5,709 nt of DNA from Flavobacterium psychrophilum (GTDB taxonomy: Bacteria > Bacteroidota > Bacteroidia > Flavobacteriales > Flavobacteriaceae): assembly GCA_945866505.1 (NCBI GenBank), contig CAMBHH010000204.1, forward strand, positions 1 to 5,709. The letters run 5' to 3'. Of the stretch, positions 1 through 5,709 are shown piece by piece (positions within the stretch are counted from its first letter, which is position 1; each line of letters opens with the position of its first letter). The position numbers and the translations under genes were made by a program. The notes beneath the pieces were generated by a model. The model worked only from the letters and a program-made list of their open reading frames with translations. It made no database searches and was not told the DNA's origin.

Positions 1-362
1 AAAGCCTCCGTTTGATAGACTTTTTCTTTATATGTAATTTTCAAATTGGCAATGGCCGCTCCATCGTGAAAACGTTTCTGGGTTGGTGCTTTTAAAGTCG
101 TCAAACTATCCAATTCAATTGTTTCAAAATAACCTATCAATTCCTTCCAATCTGATTCCGAAATCTTTGTTTCAATTGGTTTTTCGTTACCACTTCTATC
201 TTTCGAAACAGAAACCATTTGGTTTTGAATCGTAATCTTTTGATAAAAACCTCTCGTGTTCGCTGTATATTCCAAAACAGCCATTTTCAAGTCGTTTTTG
301 GTTTGACCTTCGCAGCTTTTGCTAAGGAAAACACTCAATAAGATCATTGTGAATAGTTTCAT
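1..362 (-). CDS. Small exported or lipid-anchored protein of unknown function, C-terminus cut by window edge
   Basis: The first 120 codons of a gene read leftward off the window; its C-terminus is missing. I do not recognise the family. The start at 362 is the only ATG available: the frame is open back to a stop at 465-467 but has no earlier ATG. The N-terminus (MKLFTMILLSVFLSKSCEG) is a short basic and hydrophobic signal followed by Cys17. This could be a loose Bacteroidota lipobox (LSKSC), giving a lipoprotein, or the signal could be cleaved near GQ at 19-20. The rest is polar, mixed in charge, with alternating hydrophobic residues suggesting beta strands (for example ANLKITYKEKVYQTEA at the end of the visible part). 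No catalytic motif is seen. It lies downstream of sufS on the same strand, with only a possible small ORF between, so it is probably co-transcribed. A direct role in Fe-S assembly is not shown. The reading frame is secure; the function is unknown. Confidence 0.8.
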   Translation of the reverse strand, partial: MKLFTMILLSVFLSKSCEGQTKNDLKMAVLEYTANTRGFYQKITIQNQMVSVSKDRSGNEKPIETKISESDWKELIGYFETIELDSLTTLKAPTQKRFHDGAAIANLKITYKEKVYQTEA

Positions 363-372
363 TTGTAGATTT

Positions 373-474
373 TTATTGTTTTTTATCGGTGAAATGTAAT
401 TGATTCGCCTGTTCGCTTGGCTCGGGTCGCATATCTTCTGAGGTACTTGCGACCAATTTAGCGATTATGCCCAT
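373..474 (-). CDS. Possible small ORF (33 aa) between sufS and the lipoprotein-like gene
   Basis: This open frame starts MGIIAKLVASTSEDMRPEPS, continues with a polar stretch and ends DKKQ-stop. It begins 16 nt after the sufS stop and ends 10 nt before the next start, so it fills the gap as an operon gene would. The predicted peptide is hydrophilic and charged, with no membrane segment, signal or cysteine. I do not recognise it. In favour of a gene are the tight spacing, same strand, ATG start, and a G+C content well above the flanks (29 of 50 bases in 405-454). Against it are its short length, the absence of a ribosome binding site, and a 7-bp inverted repeat inside it that could instead mark an intergenic repeat. 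A second ATG at 477-479, in another frame, stops after four codons. Treat it as a candidate only. Confidence 0.35.
   Translation of the reverse strand: MGIIAKLVASTSEDMRPEPSEQANQLHFTDKKQ
425..454. repeat. Inverted repeat, possible hairpin, in the sufS downstream gap
   Basis: GGTCGCA at 425-431 is matched by TGCGACC at 448-454, a perfect 7-bp inverted repeat around a 16-nt loop. Within the loop, TATC (432-435) can pair with GGTA (442-445, one G-T pair) to extend the stem past a 2-nt bulge. TTGG at 417-420 could alternatively pair with CCAA at 453-456. No T-run follows on either strand, so it does not look like an intrinsic terminator. It may be an RNA-processing or stability hairpin in the sufS transcript, part of a dispersed repeat, or chance within the small ORF that overlaps it. 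Confidence 0.45.
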
Positions 475-490
475 TTCATTGTATTTATTT

Positions 491-1705
491 TTAAGATAAC
501 ATTAGTTTTGCTTTTTTCACGGCTTCAATCATACTGTCAATTTCTTCTTTGGTATTATAAAACGAAAAAGAAGCACGAATCGTTCCTGGAATCTTGAAAA
601 AATCCATAACAGGTTGGGCGCAATGATGTCCTGTTCGAACGGCTATTCCCAATTTGTCAATTATGGTTCCAACATCATACGGATGAATGCCTTCAATATT
701 AAACGAAACGACCGAAGTTTTTTCCTTAGCTGTGCCAAAAATTTTCAAACCTTCGATTTCCAATAATCGTTTTGTAGCATAGTCTAACAATTCTAATTCC
801 TGTTGTTGAATGTTTTCAAAACCAACAGAATTCATATAATCTATAGCGGTTCCCAGAACAATTCCACCAGCAATATCTGGTGTTCCTGCTTCAAATTTGT
901 GTGGCAAATCGGCATAAGTGGTTTTCTCGAAAGATACTTCCTTAATCATTTCGCCACCACCTTGATAAGGCGGTAATTTATTCAACCATTCTTCTTTTCC
1001 GTATAAAATTCCAACGCCTGTAGGCCCACACATTTTATGTCCAGAAAAAACATAGAAATCACAATCCAAAGCCTGAACATCGGGTTTCAAATGCGGAACG
1101 GCTTGAGCTCCGTCTATCAAAATCGCTGCTCCAAATTCGTGGGCTTTGTCAATCATATATTGAATGGGATTCACAGTTCCCAAAGCGTTTGAAATATGAT
1201 TTACGGTTACGATTTTGGTTTTATCCGACACTAATTTATCGTATTCTGCCATAATCAATTCGCCGTTTTCATTCATTGGAATCACTTTCAAAACAGCTCC
1301 CGTTTTCTCGCATAACATTTGCCAAGGCACAATATTGCTATGATGTTCCATTGCCGAAACCAAAACTTCATCACCTGATTTTAGTATCGAAGCAAATCCA
1401 TTGGCAACAGCATTAATACTATGAGTTGTTCCCGAAGTAAAAATTACTTCGTGGGCGAATTTTGCATTAATATGATTTTGGATTTTACCACGCGAAATTT
1501 CGTAAGCATCGGTGGCCAATTGGCTCAAAGTGTGCACGCCACGATGAATATTGGCGTTGATTTCCTGATAATATTTGGCAATCGCATCAATCACGATTTG
1601 TGGCTTTTGCGAAGTGGCTCCGTTGTCAAAATAGACTAATGGTTTTCCATTGACTGTTCTGGAAAGTATTGGAAAATCGGCTCTAACTTTATTTATATCT
1701 AACAT
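491..1705 (-). CDS. sufS: SufS-type cysteine desulfurase (group II, PLP-dependent)
   Basis: This 404-residue protein removes sulfur from L-cysteine to give alanine and an enzyme-bound persulfide, the sulfur source for cytoplasmic SUF iron-sulfur cluster assembly. Its length matches the family (about 405 aa). Family landmarks are all visible. His121-His122 (AMEHHSN) include the histidine stacking on the cofactor. Asn173 and Asp198/Gln201 (IDGAQ) contact PLP. Lys224 in SGHKMCGPTG is the Schiff-base lysine. Cys362 in RTGHHCAQP is the persulfide cysteine, placed as in SufS/CsdA rather than on the longer IscS/NifS loop. Arg377 (TIRASF) binds the substrate carboxylate. SufS enzymes normally need a sulfur acceptor such as SufE; none is in the window. 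The start is the first ATG after the promoter; no Shine-Dalgarno is seen, as usual in Bacteroidota. It is the first gene of its unit and faces away from the serine hydrolase gene, so sufBCD are not immediately upstream. CsdA is the alternative name, but SufS is much likelier in this lineage. Confidence 0.95.
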   Translation of the reverse strand: MLDINKVRADFPILSRTVNGKPLVYFDNGATSQKPQIVIDAIAKYYQEINANIHRGVHTLSQLATDAYEISRGKIQNHINAKFAHEVIFTSGTTHSINAVANGFASILKSGDEVLVSAMEHHSNIVPWQMLCEKTGAVLKVIPMNENGELIMAEYDKLVSDKTKIVTVNHISNALGTVNPIQYMIDKAHEFGAAILIDGAQAVPHLKPDVQALDCDFYVFSGHKMCGPTGVGILYGKEEWLNKLPPYQGGGEMIKEVSFEKTTYADLPHKFEAGTPDIAGGIVLGTAIDYMNSVGFENIQQQELELLDYATKRLLEIEGLKIFGTAKEKTSVVSFNIEGIHPYDVGTIIDKLGIAVRTGHHCAQPVMDFFKIPGTIRASFSFYNTKEEIDSMIEAVKKAKLMLS

Positions 1706-1711
1706 TGTCTT

Positions 1712-1730
1712 ATTTAGAAAAATTCTAAAT
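1712..1730 (-). promoter_or_regulatory. Perfect palindrome at the sufS transcription start, candidate operator
   Basis: ATTTAGAA (1712-1719) and TTCTAAAT (1723-1730) form a perfect 8-bp inverted repeat with a 3-bp AAA spacer. It lies one base downstream of the sufS -7 element and would cover the expected transcription start and most of the short leader, a classic repressor position. Its size and AT-rich dyad would suit a Fur/PerR, DtxR-like or Rrf2-type regulator, families that commonly control iron or Fe-S genes. Which family, if any, is inference. The hairpin is too AT-rich to be a convincing terminator. Confidence 0.45.
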
Positions 1731-1731
1731 A

Positions 1732-1739
1732 CAAAAGTA
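1732..1739 (-). promoter_or_regulatory. Bacteroidota-type -7 element for sufS
   Basis: On the minus strand this reads TACTTTTG, an exact match to the Bacteroidota housekeeping sigma -7 consensus TAnnTTTG. It sits 26 bp before the sufS ATG, giving a leader of about 20 nt. The -33 element is weak: the best candidate is TTTA at 1755-1758, with spacing somewhat short at 15 bp. Tight regulation or an activator could compensate for this. Confidence 0.55.
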
Positions 1740-1774
1740 GTGATTCTTGTTTTGTAAAGGGCTACTGATTACAC

Positions 1775-1795
1775 AAATTTTAACTGTTTAAATTT
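1775..1795. promoter_or_regulatory. 21-bp near-perfect palindrome in the divergent intergenic region
   Basis: The half-site AAATTTTAAC (1775-1784) is mirrored by GTTTAAATTT (1786-1795) around a central T at 1785, with nine of ten positions paired and one mismatch (1781 against 1789). It sits between the two divergent promoters, directly upstream of the candidate -33 of the serine hydrolase gene, where a regulator could affect either gene. High A/T content makes chance symmetry a real possibility. Confidence 0.3.
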
Positions 1796-1796
1796 A

Positions 1797-1828
1797 TTGT
1801 CAATATGTTTTATCTATACTGATTTTTG
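1797..1828 (+). promoter_or_regulatory. Candidate promoter for the serine hydrolase gene
   Basis: TTG at 1797-1799 could be the -33 element. GATTTTTG at 1821-1828 matches the TAnnTTTG -7 consensus except at its first base. The 21-bp spacing is in the range usual for Bacteroidota, and transcription would start about 20 nt before the ATG at 1855. The single mismatch and AT-rich background keep this tentative. Confidence 0.35.
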
Positions 1829-1854
1829 CTAAATTGCTTTAAAATTGTATTCAA

Positions 1855-3198
1855 ATGAAAAAAATATTTAAAATTCTTGGTCTAGCACTTTTAGTGTTTT
1901 TAGTTTATTTTGGCTATACGACTTATCCCAAACTGGATTTAATTTCTGGATTTTCGGCTAAAAGTATGGCTTCGGGACATTTTATAGACCATCGTTCGCA
2001 GGAAATAATCGAAAAGGGAGACAATGATATTGAACTGATAACCTTGGCCAAAAACAAAATTGACGAAAATGGAAAATTTGCCACTGCTTCTGTTTATGGT
2101 TTGAAAGAGCGAAAAGCCATTTACCGCGAAGGTTTGGGAGCGACATTAATCAATGATGATTTTGATGCTTCAAAACCCTATGAAGTTCCTAATAGAACAA
2201 AACTCAACAATAATTTACCTTTTCCTTATGGCAAGAATGAACCGAAGGACACCGTTTTTGCTACTATCGATTATACAAAATTGAATGAGGCTGTTGCCAA
2301 TGCATTTGATGAAAAAGGAAAAATAAGCAAAAGAACGCGCTCAGTTATTGTGATTTATAAAGACAAAATCATTGCCGAGAAATACGCTCCAGGAATTGAC
2401 AAAAATTCTAAAATTTTGGGTTGGTCAATGACTAAAAGTATTACTGCCACGATGTTCGGAATTTTGCAAAAACAAGGAAAAATAGATATTAACAAACCCG
2501 CTCCAATAGCTGAATGGGCAAAAGATGTACGGGCAAAAATCACCATAAATGATTTGCTTCATATGAACTCTGGCTTAGAATGGGAAGAGAAATATGATAA
2601 AATTTGTGATGCTACTCAAATGCTGTTCCAAGCCGAAGATATGACCCAATCGCAGTTAATAAAACCAGCACAATTCAAACACAACACCCATTGGAATTAT
2701 TCCTCAGGAACGTCTAATTTATTATCAGGAATTTTGCGAAAACAATTCAAAACGCATCAGGAATATTTAGATTTTTGGTATTCGGCACTGATTGACAAAA
2801 TTGGTATGAACTCGATGTTGGTCGAAACGGATATGGCGGGAAATTATGTAGGTTCCTCGTACGGCTGGGCAACAACAAGGGATTGGGCAAAATTTGGATT
2901 ACTGTATTTGCATAAAGGCAATTGGAACGGGGAGCAATTATTTAATGAAAGTTGGGCAAAATATGTAGCAACGCCAACCAATGGCTCTAAGGGAGAATAT
3001 GGTGCACATTTTTGGCTCAATGCTGGCGGACATTATCCAGATGCACCACGAGATATGTATTCAGCCAATGGTTTTCAGGGACAAAAAGTGTTTATCATTC
3101 CGTCACAGGACTTGGTTATTGTGCGAATGGGTTTGACAGAAGATGCCAAGTTTGATTTTAATGGATTGGTGAAGGGGATTGTGGAATCTTTTCGGTAG
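1855..3198 (+). CDS. Membrane-anchored serine hydrolase, beta-lactamase/PBP (S12) superfamily
   Basis: This 447-residue protein belongs to the serine beta-lactamase-like hydrolases, a group that includes class C beta-lactamases, DD-peptidases, esterases and 6-aminohexanoate-dimer hydrolase. Residues 4-22 form one hydrophobic segment after Lys2/Lys3 with no clear cleavage site, so it is probably a signal anchor with the enzyme in the periplasm. Residues 30-120 are a lead-in region. The catalytic domain starts near 135. Ser191 and Lys194 in GWSMTKS are the SxxK nucleophile and base. Tyr282 in NYSSGTSN is the second motif (YSS rather than YAN). GFQGQ at 406-410 sits where KTG or HxG is expected. 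DLLHMNSGLEW at 233-243 is typical of this family. The substrate cannot be told from sequence; the altered third motif argues for an esterase, amidase or peptidase rather than a true beta-lactamase. It is divergent from sufS. The 91 bp after its stop are AT-rich with no clear terminator, so read-through into the next genes is possible. Confidence 0.88.
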   Translation: MKKIFKILGLALLVFLVYFGYTTYPKLDLISGFSAKSMASGHFIDHRSQEIIEKGDNDIELITLAKNKIDENGKFATASVYGLKERKAIYREGLGATLINDDFDASKPYEVPNRTKLNNNLPFPYGKNEPKDTVFATIDYTKLNEAVANAFDEKGKISKRTRSVIVIYKDKIIAEKYAPGIDKNSKILGWSMTKSITATMFGILQKQGKIDINKPAPIAEWAKDVRAKITINDLLHMNSGLEWEEKYDKICDATQMLFQAEDMTQSQLIKPAQFKHNTHWNYSSGTSNLLSGILRKQFKTHQEYLDFWYSALIDKIGMNSMLVETDMAGNYVGSSYGWATTRDWAKFGLLYLHKGNWNGEQLFNESWAKYVATPTNGSKGEYGAHFWLNAGGHYPDAPRDMYSANGFQGQKVFIIPSQDLVIVRMGLTEDAKFDFNGLVKGIVESFR

Positions 3199-3289
3199 AA
3201 AAAAATAATTTTAAACTATATAAGCTGTTATCTATTAGTATCTTAAAAATAATTAAATTGCATATTCTTTAAACTTCAAAAAAGCAACT

Positions 3290-3748
3290 ATGATTACACT
3301 AATTATCAACAAGAAAAAATACACTATTGAGGTAGATCCTGAAATGCCTTTATTGTGGGCTATTCGTGATAGTATCGGACTTACCGGAACTAAGTATGGC
3401 TGTGGAATAGGTTCTTGTGGAGCTTGTAAAGTACTAGTTGACAATGTGGCAACTTTTTCGTGTTTGACACCTGTTGCGTCAGTAGTTGGGGCTGAAATAA
3501 CAACTATTGAAGGAACTTCAGAAAATTTGCAATTGCTTCAAAAGGCTTGGGCAGAATTGAATGTCCCCCAGTGTGGATATTGTCAACCGGGACAATTAAT
3601 AGCGGCTACCTATTTACTCAATTCTAATGAAAAGCCCACAGATACGGATATAGACGATGCTATGAGTGGAAATATTTGCCGTTGCGGAACCTATCAACGA
3701 ATAAAAGAAGCGATACAATATGCCGTTGAACATAAAAAAGTGAAATAA
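3290..3748 (+). CDS. [2Fe-2S] subunit of a molybdenum hydroxylase (isoquinoline 1-oxidoreductase alpha-like)
   Basis: This 152-residue electron-transfer subunit belongs to the xanthine dehydrogenase/aldehyde oxidase family and passes electrons from the molybdenum site to an acceptor. The N-terminal plant-ferredoxin-like domain binds one cluster through Cys38, Cys43, Cys46 (GCGIGSCGACK) and Cys58. The C-terminal helical domain binds the second through Cys95 and Cys98 (QCGYCQPGQ) and Cys130 and Cys132 (NICRCGTY). All eight ligands are present, and the length is normal for a stand-alone small subunit. Gln94, just before Cys95, matches the conserved glutamine near the molybdopterin in this family. 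There is no signal peptide. The next gene starts 3 nt after the stop and encodes the catalytic partner. I see no convincing -7/-33 pair or Shine-Dalgarno in the 91 bp upstream. The exact substrate class (N-heterocycle or aldehyde) cannot be read from this subunit. Confidence 0.94.
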   Translation: MITLIINKKKYTIEVDPEMPLLWAIRDSIGLTGTKYGCGIGSCGACKVLVDNVATFSCLTPVASVVGAEITTIEGTSENLQLLQKAWAELNVPQCGYCQPGQLIAATYLLNSNEKPTDTDIDDAMSGNICRCGTYQRIKEAIQYAVEHKKVK

Positions 3749-3751
3749 AAG

Positions 3752-5709
3752 ATGAGTGAAATACAAAACATAAGTCGTAGAAATTTTATAAAAAGTATCG
3801 GACTGGCATCGGGTGGATTGATTCTTGCTTCAAACTATACCTTATTTGCAAATGAAATTGGGAATCAAGCGGTAAGAGAATTTATTCCCAATCTTTTTGT
3901 GCAATTAAACTCAGATGGAAGTTTAATTCTTATTGCGTCACGTTCAGAGATGGGAAATGGAGTTAGAACATCTTTAACTTCTGTGGTAGCTGATGAAATG
4001 GAGGCAGATTGGAATAGAATTACCGTAAAACAAGCTGTTGGAGACGCAAAATATGGCGATCAAAACACGGATGGATCTAGAAGCGTCACCGATTTTTATG
4101 AAACGATGCGAAAAATGGGAGCAATGGCTCGAATGATGCTTATTTCTGCTGCCGCAAAAAAATGGCAAGTTCCTGAAAGCGAATGTACAGCTCAAAATCA
4201 TTTTATCATTCATTCCAGCGGCAAAACTATGGGATTTGGTGAACTTGTAGATTTGGTACAAACGCTTCCTGTTCCAACAAATATTATTTTAAAAGACCCC
4301 AAAAACTTTAAATATATTGGCAAAACGCTGAAAGGTATTGATGTCAAGGATTTTTCAAATGGAAGTGCTGTTTTTGGTTTAGACAAACGCTTACCCAATA
4401 TGAAATTTGTTGCCATTGCAAGATGCCCTGTTACTTTTGGCACCGTTAAGTCATTTAACAAAACAGCTGCAATGAAAATTCAAGGGGTTGTAGATGTAAT
4501 TGAAATTCCGCGAATAGAAAGACCTTTCGGAGCCTTAGGAGGTATTGCAGTTATTGCGTCGAATACTTGGGCTGCTTTCAAAGGCAAAGAGGCACTTGAA
4601 ATTCAATGGAATTACGGCAAAAACGAAAGTTATGACTCCGTAAAATACATGAATGAAATTACCGAAAGAGTCCATAAATCGGGTAAAGTTGAAAAGGAAA
4701 TTGGTGATGTCAACAAAGCTTTTAGTGAAGCTACAAAAGTATTAGAAAGCACTTTTCAATTGCCTCATTTAGCACACACTCCTATGGAAGTTCCAAATGC
4801 TGTTGCTTGGGTGCAAGGTGATACTTGCGAAGTTTGGGCACCAACTCAATCTCCGCAAACTGCAAGAGAAGAAGTTTTTACTTATTTGGGCACAACAATA
4901 GATAAAGTCACCATAAACGTTACTTTTTTAGGAGGAGGATTTGGTCGAAAATCAAAACCCGATTATATTGTCGAAGCCGTTATGGTTTCAAAAGCTATCA
5001 ACGCACCTGTTCAAGTGATTTGGTCACGAGAAGATGATATTCAACACGGCTATTACCATACAGTGAGCGCTCAATATCTCAAAGCTTCACTCGATTCTCA
5101 GGGGAATGTGACAGGTTGGCTGCATCGATCGGCTTTTCCGTCAATTGCATCAACATTTGAGCCGGGAACAGATTATCCAGCAGGATGGGAAGCTTCCACC
5201 GCTTCGGATGTTCCTTTTGATATTAAAAATTTCAAAACGGAATCAGGTCAAGCTCCGGCATTGGTTCGAATAGGTTGGATGCGATCTGTAATCAATATAT
5301 TACACGGTTTTTCTATCAATGTTTTTGTCGATGAATTGGCTCATGCTGCCCAACAAGACCCAATCGAATTTAGACTAAAATTAATTGGTGAAGACCGAAT
5401 CGAAGACACCAAAGATCCTATAAAATACAACACAGCTCGCCTTAAATACGTATTAAAAAAGGTTGCCAAAAATGCCAATTGGGACAAACCTTTACCCAAA
5501 GGACATGCTTATGGAGTTGCCGTTCAATACAGTTTTTATTCCTATGTAGCCTCCATAGTTGAGGTTTCAATGGTTGAGGATAAAGTAAAAGTGCACAATG
5601 TCTATACCGTTATCGATTGTGGAACTGCAGTAAACAGAGACACTATAAAATCACAAATGGAAGGCGCTGCAATCTTTGGAATGTCAATAGCTTATTATGG
5701 AAAAATAAC
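3752..5709 (+). CDS. Tat-exported molybdopterin-binding subunit of a molybdenum hydroxylase (isoquinoline 1-oxidoreductase beta-like), 3' end cut
   Basis: 652 codons are visible and the frame stays open to the window end; family members are usually about 700-760 aa, so the C-terminus is missing. This subunit holds the molybdenum-pterin cofactor and would hydroxylate an aldehyde or N-heterocycle with water. The N-terminus carries a twin-arginine signal, SRRNFIK at 8-14, then a hydrophobic stretch to about residue 33 (LFA), so it is exported folded. Motifs in order are SEMGNG (65-70), a hammerhead-like domain at about 200-285, PMEVP (344-348), WAPTQSPQ (362-369), the pterin loop GGGFGRK (394-400), SREDD (425-429) and GWMRS (508-512). 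Together these fit the IorB branch rather than cytosolic xanthine dehydrogenase. The catalytic glutamate near the C-terminus lies outside the window. The start 3 nt after the Fe-S gene gives the Tat signal at the expected place. PMEVP has Val where Pro is common in the family. No FAD subunit is seen, so a cytochrome c or other periplasmic acceptor is likely. Confidence 0.93.
   Translation, partial: MSEIQNISRRNFIKSIGLASGGLILASNYTLFANEIGNQAVREFIPNLFVQLNSDGSLILIASRSEMGNGVRTSLTSVVADEMEADWNRITVKQAVGDAKYGDQNTDGSRSVTDFYETMRKMGAMARMMLISAAAKKWQVPESECTAQNHFIIHSSGKTMGFGELVDLVQTLPVPTNIILKDPKNFKYIGKTLKGIDVKDFSNGSAVFGLDKRLPNMKFVAIARCPVTFGTVKSFNKTAAMKIQGVVDVIEIPRIERPFGALGGIAVIASNTWAAFKGKEALEIQWNYGKNESYDSVKYMNEITERVHKSGKVEKEIGDVNKAFSEATKVLESTFQLPHLAHTPMEVPNAVAWVQGDTCEVWAPTQSPQTAREEVFTYLGTTIDKVTINVTFLGGGFGRKSKPDYIVEAVMVSKAINAPVQVIWSREDDIQHGYYHTVSAQYLKASLDSQGNVTGWLHRSAFPSIASTFEPGTDYPAGWEASTASDVPFDIKNFKTESGQAPALVRIGWMRSVINILHGFSINVFVDELAHAAQQDPIEFRLKLIGEDRIEDTKDPIKYNTARLKYVLKKVAKNANWDKPLPKGHAYGVAVQYSFYSYVASIVEVSMVEDKVKVHNVYTVIDCGTAVNRDTIKSQMEGAAIFGMSIAYYGKI

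Noticed and set aside
425..454. Intrinsic terminator after sufS
   Set aside because: The stem is good but no T-run follows on either strand, and same-strand genes continue directly after it.
1421..1639. Plus-strand 72-codon open frame
   Set aside because: It lies wholly inside sufS on the opposite strand, has no family likeness, and sufS is unambiguous.
2355..2546. Minus-strand 63-codon open frame
   Set aside because: It is antisense to the SxxK region of the serine hydrolase; its hydrophobic character is what antisense of this coding sequence gives.
3201..3254. Direct repeat of AAAAATAATT (3201-3210 and 3245-3254)
   Set aside because: It is ten bases of A/T-only sequence in an AT-rich gap, as expected by chance; no terminator or convincing promoter is seen there either.
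3253..3444. Minus-strand 63-codon open frame with a hydrophobic segment
   Set aside because: It is antisense to the start of the Fe-S subunit gene, whose eight cysteine ligands make the plus-strand reading certain.
3974..4461. Two minus-strand open frames (3974-4261 and 4210-4461)
   Set aside because: Both are antisense to the molybdenum subunit, which reads without interruption through the region with family motifs.
491..5709. A functional module linking SufS sulfur supply to sulfuration of the molybdenum cofactor
   Set aside because: The biochemical link is conceivable, but the genes are on opposite strands, separated by an unrelated hydrolase, and share no regulatory site.

Overview
The window looks like chromosomal DNA from a Bacteroidota bacterium, most likely Flavobacteriaceae and close to Flavobacterium. 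The grounds are low G+C with A/T-ending codons, the absence of Shine-Dalgarno sequences before starts, a promoter matching the Bacteroidota TAnnTTTG -7 consensus, and proteins that read like flavobacterial family members. This is inference from composition and recognised families; no database search was possible.

Left part (1-1705, minus strand): a compact rightward-to-leftward transcription unit. It begins with sufS, the cysteine desulfurase of SUF iron-sulfur cluster assembly. A possible 33-codon small ORF follows, lying between sufS and the next gene with gaps of 16 and 10 nt. The last gene is a small exported or lipid-anchored protein cut by the window edge. A perfect 8-bp inverted repeat lies between the sufS -7 element and its start codon and looks like a repressor site.

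Middle (1706-3198): a 149-bp divergent promoter region, then a plus-strand, membrane-anchored serine hydrolase of the beta-lactamase/penicillin-binding (S12) superfamily.

Right part (3290-5709, plus strand): a two-gene molybdenum hydroxylase operon of the isoquinoline 1-oxidoreductase/aldehyde oxidase type. The small subunit carries two [2Fe-2S] clusters. Three nucleotides later comes the large molybdopterin subunit, which starts with a textbook twin-arginine signal and runs off the window end after 652 codons. This is the largest gene in the window. No FAD subunit lies between or immediately before the two genes. The layout suggests a periplasmic enzyme whose Fe-S subunit, lacking its own signal, is exported together with the large subunit.

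Most of the window is ordinary. The points most worth a second look are the small ORF after sufS with its embedded inverted repeat, the palindrome at the sufS promoter, and the export arrangement of the molybdenum enzyme. I see no clearly new multi-gene system, mobile element, RNA gene or CRISPR array.
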